Below, piece by piece: positions 8,760-17,977 of a stretch of 64,000 bases of DNA; positions within the stretch are counted from its first letter, which is position 1; every line of letters starts with the position of its first letter. A program made the translations under genes and the position numbers. The stretch comes from CAZVYJ01 sp964631565 (GTDB lineage: Bacteria > Planctomycetota > Phycisphaerae > SM23-33): assembly GCA_964631565.1 (NCBI GenBank), contig CAZVYJ010000007.1, positions 16,782 through 80,781 of the forward strand, read 5' to 3'. The notes beneath the pieces were generated by a model, which made no database searches, was not told where the DNA came from, and worked only from the letters and a program-made list of their open reading frames with translations.

Positions 8760-10196
8760 GTGAAAAAATGCGAATTCATCACCGAAGATTTTCTCTTGGA
8801 AAGCAGCCGGGCGAAGACGCTTTACCATGACCACGCCGAGGCGCTTCCGATAATCGACTTCCACTGCCACCTGCCGCCCCGGCAGATAGCCGATGACGCC
8901 CGCTGGGAGAACATCACGCAGATATGGCTGTACGGCGACCACTACAAATGGCGGGCGATGCGGTCCAACGGCGTCGATGAGCGGTTCTGCACCGGCGACG
9001 CCTCGGACCGCGAAAAGTTCGAAAAGTTCGCTGCGACCATGCCGTATCTGCTGCGCAACCCGCTGTATCACTGGACGCACCTGGAACTGAAGCGATACTT
9101 CGGCGTCTCGCAGCTATTGGAGCCGGCAACGGCGGAAAGCATCTGGGAAAAATGCAATGCCGTAATCCGGCGGAGCGATTTTTCGTGCCGCAGCCTGATG
9201 AAACGGAGCAACGTCAGGCTCATATGCACGACCGACGACCCGACGGACACGCTGGAGCATCACCGGGCCATCGCTGCCGACAAATCGTTCGACATACAGG
9301 TGCTGCCGACATGGCGGCCTGACAAGGCGATGGCCGTCGAGGACGCCGCTGCTTTCAACAACTGGCTCGACAGGCTGTCGGCCGCTGCAGACGTTGAAAT
9401 TCGCAATTTTTCCTCATGCATTGAAGCGCTGCGCAAGCGGCACGATTTTTTCGCCGCAGCCGGCTGCCGGCTCTCCGACCACGGCATCGAAACCGCATAC
9501 GCCGAGGATTACACCGACGTCGAAATCAAGGTCATCTTCGAGAAAATCCGCAGCGGCGTAAAACCCGACCGCGACGATGTGCTGAAGTTCAAATCGGCCA
9601 TGCTCTACGAACTGGCGGCAATGGACCACGAAAAAGGCTGGACGCAGCAGTTCCATCTTGGAGCGATGCGGAATAACAGCAGCAGGTGTTTCGCGGAGCT
9701 TGGCGCCGACACGGGTTTCGATTGCATCGGCGATTTTGAAACAGCCCGGCCGCTCGCGAAACTGCTGGACCGCCTCGACGCAGCCGGCCGACTGGCGAAG
9801 ACCATAATTTACAATCTTAACCCTCGCGACAACGAACTGCTGGTGAGCCTGCTCGGCTGTTTCCAGGACGGCTCGACGCCCGCCAGGATGCAGTTCGGCA
9901 GCGCCTGGTGGTTCCTCGACCAGAAGGACGGCATCGAGCGGCAGCTTGAAGCTCTCAGCCAGCTCGGCCTGCTTCGCCGGTTTGTCGGCATGGTCACTGA
10001 CAGCCGCTCGTTCCTCAGCTACACGCGGCACGAATATTTTCGCCGCATCCTGTGCAACATGCTGGGCGACGACATGCAGAAAGGGCTGCTCCCGGACGAC
10101 ATGAACCTCGTCGGCAAAATGGTCCGGGACATCTGCTGGAACAACGCCGCGACTTACTTCGGCTTCAACCTGCAGCCGCTCGACAGGGAAGGGTAG
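8760..10196 (+). CDS. uxaC: glucuronate/galacturonate isomerase
   Basis: A 478-residue UxaC-family amidohydrolase-fold isomerase. It has the metal-binding DFHCHLPP motif (H35, H37) and the family's PLYHWTHLELKRYFG segment. It converts D-glucuronate to D-fructuronate and D-galacturonate to D-tagaturonate, the entry step for pectin-derived uronates. The start is GTG at 8760 with GGAG about 8 bases upstream; starting here gives the usual N-terminus. It is followed 9 bases later by uxaE. Confidence 0.96.
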   Translation: MKKCEFITEDFLLESSRAKTLYHDHAEALPIIDFHCHLPPRQIADDARWENITQIWLYGDHYKWRAMRSNGVDERFCTGDASDREKFEKFAATMPYLLRNPLYHWTHLELKRYFGVSQLLEPATAESIWEKCNAVIRRSDFSCRSLMKRSNVRLICTTDDPTDTLEHHRAIAADKSFDIQVLPTWRPDKAMAVEDAAAFNNWLDRLSAAADVEIRNFSSCIEALRKRHDFFAAAGCRLSDHGIETAYAEDYTDVEIKVIFEKIRSGVKPDRDDVLKFKSAMLYELAAMDHEKGWTQQFHLGAMRNNSSRCFAELGADTGFDCIGDFETARPLAKLLDRLDAAGRLAKTIIYNLNPRDNELLVSLLGCFQDGSTPARMQFGSAWWFLDQKDGIERQLEALSQLGLLRRFVGMVTDSRSFLSYTRHEYFRRILCNMLGDDMQKGLLPDDMNLVGKMVRDICWNNAATYFGFNLQPLDREG

Positions 10197-10205
10197 CGCA
10201 CAGCC

Positions 10206-11429
10206 GTGATTCTCGAAAAATATTCAATGGGCATAGGCGATCGTTTCGCTCACCAGGGCATGGCGCAGCTTCAGGCGATGGTCCTGGCCGCAGAAGACGG
10301 CATCAACATAACGCCGGTGTGGAACAAATCGCACCGCGAGCATACCATAATCGGCACATTGCCGGCCGACGTGCAGGCCGAGGCCGACGCGGCCGTTGCG
10401 GCCCTCGGCTGGACTGGCGCATATCACATCGACGCCGACCATATCGGCATGAAGAATGTGGACCTGTTCATTGCCTCCAGCGACTTCTTCACGCTGGACG
10501 TCGCGGATTTCACCGGCAAGCCCGCCGGCAATGACGATATCGCGGCGTTCGCGGGCAAATACGGCAGGTACGCCGGCCAGTTTGACATAACAGCGACCCG
10601 CGTCGAGGCGATAGCGCGGAAGTACCTGGCCGCCGTCAGGGAAGCGGGCAGAATTTATCGCCGCATAGAAAATGCGAAAGGTAAAGAAAACTTCATAACC
10701 GAAGTTTCCATGGACGAAACCGACCGGCCCCAGACGCCGGAGGAGATGTTCTTCATCCTCGCCGCAATAGCCGACGAAGGCATCCCGGCCCAGACAATCG
10801 CGCCGAAGTTCACCGGCCGATTCAACAAGGGCGTCGATTACGTCGGCAACGTCGGACAGTTCGAGAAGGAATTCAACGCAGACCTCGCCGTCATCGCAAC
10901 GGCGGTTAAAGAGTTCGGACTGCCGTCGAACCTGAAGCTCAGCGTTCATTCCGGCAGCGACAAGTTTTCGATTTACGAACCCATCCGCAGGGCGATGAAA
11001 AAGCATGACGCCGGGCTGCACCTGAAGACAGCCGGCACGACCTGGCTGGAGGAGCTTATCGGTCTGGCGTCAGCCGGCGGCGAAGGCTTGGCGATTGCGA
11101 AGGAAATTTACCGCGAAGCCCTGGAGCGTTTCGACGAACTATGCAAGCCCTATGCGACTGTAATCGACATCGACAGGAGCAGGCTGCCTGCGGCCGATGA
11201 CATCGAGAAGTGGTCCGGTGAGGATTACGCCGATGCGCTGCGTCACGACCAGAACTGCGAGAAATACAATCCCGATTTCCGCCAGCTTCTCCACGTCGGC
11301 TACAAGGTTGCTGCGGAAATGGGGCGGCGGTATCTCGATGCCCTGAATAAGTTTAAGGAAACAATCGCCGCCAACGTCACGGAAAATCTTTACATTCGGC
11401 ATATCCTGAGAATATTTCCGAAGGTATAA
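10206..11429 (+). CDS. uxaE: tagaturonate epimerase
   Basis: A 407-residue protein matching the UxaE family, with the N-terminal GIGDRFAHQG signature, the DADHIGMKN segment and a C-terminal barrel. It epimerises D-tagaturonate to D-fructuronate at C3, so galacturonate and glucuronate merge at fructuronate without altronate enzymes. GTG at 10206 is taken as the start because it keeps the family's short leader before GIGDRF; an in-frame ATG at 10227 would remove it. It is tightly coupled to uxaC. Confidence 0.9.
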   Translation: MILEKYSMGIGDRFAHQGMAQLQAMVLAAEDGINITPVWNKSHREHTIIGTLPADVQAEADAAVAALGWTGAYHIDADHIGMKNVDLFIASSDFFTLDVADFTGKPAGNDDIAAFAGKYGRYAGQFDITATRVEAIARKYLAAVREAGRIYRRIENAKGKENFITEVSMDETDRPQTPEEMFFILAAIADEGIPAQTIAPKFTGRFNKGVDYVGNVGQFEKEFNADLAVIATAVKEFGLPSNLKLSVHSGSDKFSIYEPIRRAMKKHDAGLHLKTAGTTWLEELIGLASAGGEGLAIAKEIYREALERFDELCKPYATVIDIDRSRLPAADDIEKWSGEDYADALRHDQNCEKYNPDFRQLLHVGYKVAAEMGRRYLDALNKFKETIAANVTENLYIRHILRIFPKV

Positions 11430-11552
11430 CTTCTTTCCCGGTGCGCGACCGCCTGCTGATCGAGCTGCGCAGGCGCCGCGGGTCTGTCGCGGTGATTGAC
11501 CGGCAGCTGTCGATGATTTATACCGACGAAATACAATTTTGAGGTGTCCGCG

Positions 11553-14321
11553 ATGCGAATACTGCTGCGATGGGGCGTGTGGATATGTTACTCCGAGTGG
11601 CGGCCTGACCAGCCTCACGAAGACTGGAGCGGCCAGCTGTCGGCTGAGGGCGGCGAAATACGCAATCCCCAGCTTGTGATGTATCACGGCTGCTGGGGCG
11701 CACAGCGGAGAACCTTCATCCCGCTGAGCGAGCCGCGATGGAAGTCGCCTCTGATAAACTTCGAGCGACCGGTGTTCGGCTACAAGGGGCTGGAGGGTCT
11801 CGTCATTGACGTCGAAGGTGGTCCGGACACGCTGCTGCATTTCCGCTCGGCGATGCTGAACGCCGACTTCCGCCTTGGCGACATTCCCGAAGGCGGCTGG
11901 CTGTGCAGGCCGGCCGGCGCGAAATATTCCTGCTCGCAGCTCGTTGTCTGCCGCCTGGAGGACGAGGGCGTTTACTGGAACGCTCAGCTCTCCGCAGCCG
12001 AGCAGCAGCGAATCGGCCGGCGAAGAATGGAACTGGGCGTCAGGCAGTTCCGCGGAGACTTCGTGCTGCGAGACTTGCACCACCGCTTCGCCGCGTGGAT
12101 TCCTCCGCAGGGAACCGTCGAAGTGCCATTCCGCTGGGACGCATCGGGTCCGGTCGTCGCAACATGGCGGTTCACAGGCTCGCAGTGGGCGCACCAGACA
12201 GCGGGACTGGCCGAAGTTTTCGACGGAACCAATAACCTCAACGTCGATATCGAAACTTGCTGCTGCGGCAGGAAACTGTCTCACGGCAGGTACAAGGCCA
12301 AGTACATGCGCGGCGCATGCAGCGCAATGGAGCACACGGACGAACTTGGCCCGCTGCCGGACGATTCCGAGAGCGTCCTGTCGATTACCAACGTTTCAAC
12401 GAACGGCGCCTACCTCGTGCTCAACAGCGTGACCGTCGAGCAGGCCCCGGCTGACTGGGCCGCCGCTAAAAAATATCTGCCGTTCCGTGCGGAATGGTTC
12501 GACGGCTCCATGCCGATTGGCGACATGTCCGCCGATATTCCGTCCGGCGGCAAGGGTATTCTCGTCGGCTATGATACGAACATGATGGCCGCCGAAAACG
12601 GCTGGATCGATTCGACTATCCGTTTCCTCGCAGCCACCGGAGCCGCCAATTACATACTGTTCCGCACCGAGGCGGACAAGGTAAGCGAGGCCGACTGGCG
12701 GCGATGGTTCACCGCCTGCCGCAAAAACAACATCAGCTTCGCCATAAATCTCTCGTTCCTGCCCGATACGGTCCCGAACGAAAAAATACTGCAGCTCGCC
12801 TCCGAAATCGGCGGAGAGCTGTTCATCGGCAGGAAAAATCACGAAATGAGCCTGCCCGTCTACGCCGGGTGGAACGACACTGCCGGCATACCGGCCGCCA
12901 CAACGCTGGCTGACGCACACCGCGACTACGTCGTGCGACTGCGCGACTCGTACAAGACATCGGAGCAGGTGCAGCGGCTTCTCGGCGAGGCGGCCCTGAT
13001 GCACCGCTACGATTACGAAGCCGGCGTGGACCTGATCCTGTCCGAGACGATGACCGGCCACACGTGCCTGCTGCTGGCCGAGGCCCGCGGCGCAGCCCGC
13101 GCATACGGCCGAAAACTGTGGGGCATGCACATCGCCTGCCACGTCAACTGCTCGCCGGAAGACTGGCGGCACGAGCGGATGTTCCGGCTGAACCTTTATC
13201 TCGGCTACCTGTCCGGCGCGAGCATACTCGAGGACGAAGAGGGCGGCCTGGCGAAGGTCCACAGTTTCGTCAGCGGCCCGAGCGACCCGCTGCCGGCAGC
13301 CCGGCAGAAAACAATCGCCGAGTTTTACCGCTGGGCTATGAAGCATCCGCGCACCGAGCCGCTGAAAGTCGATATCGGATTTCTCTATGGCCGATACGAG
13401 ATGCTCACCGGAGGCATGAGCCTTAACACGAAGCGGCCCGTCCGCGTGTGGGAAGGCTTCGGGCCTGCCCTGCCGGAGTGGGAATACGGCCGGTGCGAAT
13501 ACAGCTGGCTGCTGATGGATATCTTCATGCCGGGCGTCTGGCTGTGCCCGGTGCTGCGCGACGAGTCGAGCCTCCGCCGCTGGTTTGCCGGCACGCCGTT
13601 CGGACAGACCGACATCGTGCCCATCGAGGCGAGCGCAGAATGCCTCTCGTCATACAAACTGCTCGTGCTGCCGGGCTGGCACACCATGCAGCAGGGCGAC
13701 ATGGAAAAGCTCACGCAGTTCGTCGAGCAGGGCGGCGTGCTTGTGCTCGGCGTTCCGCAGCTGCAGACTTCCGCCGACCGGACGGCTGTCATGTCGTCGC
13801 CGAAGCGGGATTTCGTCGACGCCAAACTCATCGAGCGGCTGTGCGGCCTGCGGATTAAAGGCCGCGGAGCAGCATGCAGCAGCGGGCAGGCGCTCGGCGA
13901 AAACTGGACATTCAAACATGCCGAAGACGGCGAGCTGCACCTGGCGGATGTGACGCTTCACGGCGGCCGGACCGAGGTCGAAATCGCCGGCCGGCCGATG
14001 GTCGTCGCCAACAGGCTCGGCAAGGGCTGCGTCTATACATTCACCGCGTGGGACTACCTCGGCCATCGCGGCCTGATGCCGTTCGCACGCAGATGGCTGG
14101 AAAAACTCGCGAAAGAAACGGCGTTCGATGTGCGCCTGGAGGGCGGCGACGGCGATGTGGCCTACTTTACCTATCCGGCGGGCGATCGCCGTCGCGTTGT
14201 ACTCATCAACACCGACTGGACCTCAGCCGGCAATGTAAAACACTGCAAGCTGCATTCCGGCGACGGCAGAATACTCGAAGTCGATGTTCGCGAGGGAGAA
14301 ATTGCGGAAGTTATTCTCTGA
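11553..14321 (+). CDS. large putative glycoside hydrolase with amidotransferase-like domain, cytoplasmic
   Basis: A 922-residue protein I cannot assign to a named family. The N-terminal ~320 residues look like beta-sandwich material. Residues ~330-640 alternate beta and alpha as in a TIM barrel, and ~690-740 resemble the class I amidotransferase-like domain that accompanies some GH42-type enzymes (LLVLPGWHTMQQGD, then GGVLVLGVP). A small beta domain follows. I chose ATG 11553, preceded by GAGGTG at 11541-11546, over GTG 11544, which lies inside that ribosome-binding site. There is no signal peptide, so it would act on imported oligosaccharides. It sits 123 bases after uxaE; that gap holds a 7-base-pair hairpin (11450-11475) and nothing else clear. 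Confidence 0.55.
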   Translation: MRILLRWGVWICYSEWRPDQPHEDWSGQLSAEGGEIRNPQLVMYHGCWGAQRRTFIPLSEPRWKSPLINFERPVFGYKGLEGLVIDVEGGPDTLLHFRSAMLNADFRLGDIPEGGWLCRPAGAKYSCSQLVVCRLEDEGVYWNAQLSAAEQQRIGRRRMELGVRQFRGDFVLRDLHHRFAAWIPPQGTVEVPFRWDASGPVVATWRFTGSQWAHQTAGLAEVFDGTNNLNVDIETCCCGRKLSHGRYKAKYMRGACSAMEHTDELGPLPDDSESVLSITNVSTNGAYLVLNSVTVEQAPADWAAAKKYLPFRAEWFDGSMPIGDMSADIPSGGKGILVGYDTNMMAAENGWIDSTIRFLAATGAANYILFRTEADKVSEADWRRWFTACRKNNISFAINLSFLPDTVPNEKILQLASEIGGELFIGRKNHEMSLPVYAGWNDTAGIPAATTLADAHRDYVVRLRDSYKTSEQVQRLLGEAALMHRYDYEAGVDLILSETMTGHTCLLLAEARGAARAYGRKLWGMHIACHVNCSPEDWRHERMFRLNLYLGYLSGASILEDEEGGLAKVHSFVSGPSDPLPAARQKTIAEFYRWAMKHPRTEPLKVDIGFLYGRYEMLTGGMSLNTKRPVRVWEGFGPALPEWEYGRCEYSWLLMDIFMPGVWLCPVLRDESSLRRWFAGTPFGQTDIVPIEASAECLSSYKLLVLPGWHTMQQGDMEKLTQFVEQGGVLVLGVPQLQTSADRTAVMSSPKRDFVDAKLIERLCGLRIKGRGAACSSGQALGENWTFKHAEDGELHLADVTLHGGRTEVEIAGRPMVVANRLGKGCVYTFTAWDYLGHRGLMPFARRWLEKLAKETAFDVRLEGGDGDVAYFTYPAGDRRRVVLINTDWTSAGNVKHCKLHSGDGRILEVDVREGEIAEVIL

Positions 14322-14386
14322 TAAATCGATTACATCACCGATACCGACACGAATTACGAACTGTTCAAACCAGATAGAAAGAAGTC

Positions 14387-15298
14387 ATGACTTTGCTGAC
14401 ATCCGCTGAAATAATGACGAACGCCCGTAAGGCCGGCATGGTTATCCCGGCTTTCAACATGCCTTACCTGCCGATGATGGAGCCTGTAATCCGAGCACTG
14501 AAGGATACCGAGTGCTTCGCGCTCATCGCCGTGTCGAGGAACGAGTGGGAAAAATTCCGCGCAGGCAGCCCGAAGGCCGTTTACGACCTCTACCAGCAAT
14601 TGAAAGACGAGCGATATACGCGGCTGCACCTGGACCACGTACCGGTGATAGACGAGGACGGCCTGGCGGTCGATTACTCGCCCATCCTCGCCGACGCCAT
14701 AGCGCTCGGTTACGAATCGGTCATGGTCGACGGGTCGCGCCTGAGCCTGGAAGACAACATCGCAGCCACGAAAACCGTCGTCGGCCTGGCCCACGACGCC
14801 GGTATTCCAGTCGAGGCGGAATTGGGCATGGTTTACGGCCACGAGCCGGGACCCATGCCTTCATACGAGGAGCTTTACCGGAGCGGCAGGGGCTTCACCG
14901 ACCCGAACGACGCGATGAAGTTCGTCCTCGAAACCGGAGTCGACTGGCTGTCCGTTTCCGTGGGCAACATTCACGGGGCCATTTCCGGGGCAGCCAAAAG
15001 CATGAAAAAGGTCGAGGCCAGGATTAACATAGAGCATCTGGCGAAGATCTCGCGGCTGGTCAACCGGCCAATCGTTCTTCACGGCGGAACCGGGATTAAA
15101 AAGCAGTCCATTCAGGACGCAATACGTCACGGCCTGTGCAAGCTGAACATCGGCATGGCGATTCGCCAGCCGTTCGAGGCGGCGATGAACGACTCGGTTG
15201 CAGCCGCCCAGAAAAACGTTTACAAAACAACGGTGCAGCTTATCCGGGAATATCTTGAAATCGCCGGCTCGGCGCGGATTCTGAATCCCCAGGATTGA
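14387..15298 (+). CDS. class II (zinc) ketose-bisphosphate aldolase
   Basis: A 303-residue class II aldolase of the Fba/GatY/KbaY group. Catalytic D83 and zinc ligand H84 lie in HLDHVP. The acidic zinc segment is EAELGMVYGHEPG, the second histidine is in SVGNIHG, and the third is in IVLHGGTGI. Candidate substrates are fructose 1,6-bisphosphate, tagatose 1,6-bisphosphate or sedoheptulose 1,7-bisphosphate. Co-occurrence with PPi-PFK and gnd favours a bisphosphate made from pentose-phosphate intermediates, but that is inference. SD-like AGAAAG precedes the ATG. Confidence 0.9.
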   Translation: MTLLTSAEIMTNARKAGMVIPAFNMPYLPMMEPVIRALKDTECFALIAVSRNEWEKFRAGSPKAVYDLYQQLKDERYTRLHLDHVPVIDEDGLAVDYSPILADAIALGYESVMVDGSRLSLEDNIAATKTVVGLAHDAGIPVEAELGMVYGHEPGPMPSYEELYRSGRGFTDPNDAMKFVLETGVDWLSVSVGNIHGAISGAAKSMKKVEARINIEHLAKISRLVNRPIVLHGGTGIKKQSIQDAIRHGLCKLNIGMAIRQPFEAAMNDSVAAAQKNVYKTTVQLIREYLEIAGSARILNPQD

Positions 15299-15361
15299 GA
15301 TTCCGTTTTTCCGGCCGGCCTGGAAAATTGCCCGCCGCGCCACGAGACCTCAGAGGGAATC

Positions 15362-16870
15362 ATGAGTCTTCTGGGACTGGACATAGGCACAACCGGCTGC
15401 AAGGCCGTCGCCTTCAACGAAGAGGGCGACGAGCTGGCCCGCGCATATCGCGAGTATTCGCTCGACCATCCAAAACCGGGTTGGGTCGAAATCTCTCCGC
15501 AGCTTCTCTGGCTGAAAGTTTCGGAAGCGATTACAGAAGCCAATTCGAGCCTCGCGGGCGATCCGGTCCGCTCGCTGGCCGTCTCGTGCCAGGGCGAGGC
15601 CGTTGTTCCGGTAAGTCGCGACGGAAAGGAGTTGTACAACTTCATAATCACGTTCGACGCCCGAACCCAGCCGCAGTGCGACTGGTGGCGCGAGCGGGTC
15701 GGCGCAAAGAAACTCTTCGGCATTACCGGCATGCCGCTGCATCCGATGTATTCCATCAACAAAATCATGTGGCTGCGGGAGAACATGGGTGATGTTTTCG
15801 TCAAGGCGTGGAAATTCCTCTGCGTCGAAGACTACATCATATACCGCCTGACCGGCGAGGCCGCCACCGACTGGTCGCTCGCGTCCCGCACGATGGCCTT
15901 CGACGTGGTCCGTCGCGACTGGTCCGACGAAATACTCTCCCTCGCCGGCGTCGGCCGCGAATTGCTGCCGGCGGTCCATCCGTCCGGGCATGCCGTCGGC
16001 GCCGTCAGGCCGGATGTCGCCGAACAACTTGGCCTGTCGGCGAAAACCGTCGTCGCTACGGGCGGGCACGATCAGCCGTGCGGCGCGCTTGGGGCCGGCA
16101 TCGTCGGAAGCGGACGGGCGATGAACGCAACCGGAACGTCGGACGTCGTATGCCCGGCCTTCGACCGGCCGCACCTCACCGACGCCATGCTGCAGTCCAA
16201 TTACTGCTGCTACCCGCACACATGCGAGGACCAGTACTGCTCCATCGCCTTCAACCTCACCGGCGGCCTGCTGCTGCGATGGTATCGCGACACGCTCTGC
16301 CGGGATGAAACCCGCCTCGCCTCGCAGTCCGGCCGGGACGCATACGAGGTGATCCTCTCCGGGATGGCCAAGGAGCCGGTCAGCACGTTTTTCCTGCCGC
16401 ACTTCGTCGGCGCGGGCACGCCGCACCTCGACCCGCATTCGCGCGGCGCGATACTCGGCCTGACGCTCGAAACGCGCAAGCCGCAGCTTACGCGCGCCGT
16501 CATAGACAGCGTCAACTACGAGCTGAAGCTCAACATCGACCGCATGGAGCAGGCTGGAATCGGAATATCGGAGCTGCGCGCGATAGGCGGCGGGGCGAAG
16601 TCGGCCGTCTGGCTGCAGATGAAGGCCGACGTGTTCGGCAAACCCGTCGTCGCGCTGAAAACGCAGGAAGCCGCCTCGCTCGGGGCCGCGATGCTCGCCG
16701 GCAAGGCCATCGGGCTGTTCCCATCTGCAAAGGCAGCTGCCGAAGCCCTCGTCAAGACCACCAGAACCTACCAGCCTGACCCGCAGCAGGGAAAGCTCTA
16801 TAAGGACAAATACCAGAGATATCTGGGAATCTACGAAACGCTGCGAAAATTCAACCAAAGCCTGGATTAG
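15362..16870 (+). CDS. FGGY-family carbohydrate kinase (gluconate or pentulose kinase)
   Basis: A 502-residue FGGY kinase. The N-terminal phosphate-1 motif is DIGTTGCKA (6-14), the catalytic base is D237 in GGHDQPCGALG, and the adenosine-site glycine motif near residue 415 is IGGGAKSAVWLQ. The length and GWVE motif fit the gluconokinase/xylulokinase branch. If the LarA-like protein makes gluconate, this would be the gluconokinase that supplies 6-phosphogluconate to Gnd. The alternative is a pentulose kinase working with the isomerase encoded next on arabinose or xylose. Sequence alone does not decide. Confidence 0.88.
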   Translation: MSLLGLDIGTTGCKAVAFNEEGDELARAYREYSLDHPKPGWVEISPQLLWLKVSEAITEANSSLAGDPVRSLAVSCQGEAVVPVSRDGKELYNFIITFDARTQPQCDWWRERVGAKKLFGITGMPLHPMYSINKIMWLRENMGDVFVKAWKFLCVEDYIIYRLTGEAATDWSLASRTMAFDVVRRDWSDEILSLAGVGRELLPAVHPSGHAVGAVRPDVAEQLGLSAKTVVATGGHDQPCGALGAGIVGSGRAMNATGTSDVVCPAFDRPHLTDAMLQSNYCCYPHTCEDQYCSIAFNLTGGLLLRWYRDTLCRDETRLASQSGRDAYEVILSGMAKEPVSTFFLPHFVGAGTPHLDPHSRGAILGLTLETRKPQLTRAVIDSVNYELKLNIDRMEQAGIGISELRAIGGGAKSAVWLQMKADVFGKPVVALKTQEAASLGAAMLAGKAIGLFPSAKAAAEALVKTTRTYQPDPQQGKLYKDKYQRYLGIYETLRKFNQSLD

Positions 16871-16885
16871 GAAAGGAGCTGCATC

Positions 16886-17938
16886 ATGGGAAAGCAGAAA
16901 CTGACATCGTTGCCCTGGCCGATTTCGGTCGGGCTGTGGTTCATCGAGGGGAAGGGCGGCGACAGGTTCACGTCATCATACAAGGACGGCATCCCGATAC
17001 TGGACCGCATCCGAGCCGCCGGCAAGATGAGGGGCGTAAAGGGTATCGAGCTTCACTACCCCTACGAAGTCACCGAGGACACGTTCGACGAAGTACGCAA
17101 GTGCGCCAGGGAAGAAGGCCTGAAGATACTCACGGTAATCCCCGGCCTGTTCAACGAGCGGCAGTTCAAGGACGGCGCGCTGATTTCATACGACAAGAAA
17201 ATACGGCGCGACGCCGTCAAACGCATCATCACCGCAATTCAGATGAACGAGGAGCTTACCAGGGCCGGCGAAGGCGGACGGTTCGCGATTTACTGGCCCG
17301 CGGCGGACGGCTGCACGTACAGCTTCCAGTCTTACCATCCTGACCGCAGAAAAATGATGCTCGACGGGCTCGTGGAATGCCTGCAGGCCACCAAGGGCAA
17401 CATAGTCGTCGAGCACAAGCCCTCCGACCCGGCCGCCAAGACATACAACGGCACGACGGCTGAGGCGATTATCCTCTGCAGGGACATTATCGACGCCATC
17501 GGCGCAAATCAGAAGCATCGCGTCGGCATCAACCCCGAAATGGCGCACCTGCTGATGGCCGATGCGGACCTCGGCGAAGAAGTCAGCCGCATTCTCGCGG
17601 AAGGCCTGCTGCGCCACACGCACTGGAACACGTGCCGCCGCAAAGGCGCCGACACGGACATGATGGTCGGCTCGGACAACTGGATCGAGAGCATGGAAGT
17701 GTTCTTCTGGATGGACGAGTACAAGTACGACGGCTGGCTGGGCCTGGACCTGCTGCCCAAGAGCGAGGATTCCGCTCGGGCGGTCGATGTGAGCATCCAG
17801 GCCATGGAGAGAATGTACGCCGAGGTCATGTCCATAAAGGACGAACTGAAGGCCAACATGAAAAACCCGGCCAAAGACGCCACGTGCAACCAGGAGCTGC
17901 TGATGAAGGCAAGAGGCGCAGCATACAAGCCTCTTTAA
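16886..17938 (+). CDS. xylose-isomerase-like TIM-barrel sugar isomerase/epimerase
   Basis: A 350-residue TIM-barrel protein related to xylose isomerase-like and L-rhamnose-isomerase-like enzymes. Likely metal ligands are the Glu in VVEHKPSD, the Glu/His pair in GINPEMAH, the Asp in VGSDNW and the Asp in GLDLLPK. A strong AAAGGAG lies 10 bases before the ATG, and the gene follows the kinase by 15 bases, so the two probably act in sequence. A ketose/aldose interconversion of a sugar or uronate is likely; the substrate is unknown. Confidence 0.75.
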   Translation: MGKQKLTSLPWPISVGLWFIEGKGGDRFTSSYKDGIPILDRIRAAGKMRGVKGIELHYPYEVTEDTFDEVRKCAREEGLKILTVIPGLFNERQFKDGALISYDKKIRRDAVKRIITAIQMNEELTRAGEGGRFAIYWPAADGCTYSFQSYHPDRRKMMLDGLVECLQATKGNIVVEHKPSDPAAKTYNGTTAEAIILCRDIIDAIGANQKHRVGINPEMAHLLMADADLGEEVSRILAEGLLRHTHWNTCRRKGADTDMMVGSDNWIESMEVFFWMDEYKYDGWLGLDLLPKSEDSARAVDVSIQAMERMYAEVMSIKDELKANMKNPAKDATCNQELLMKARGAAYKPL

Positions 17939-17977
17939 GCCGCCGGTCCTGAAAAATTCAGCGAAAAAGGACGTTAT

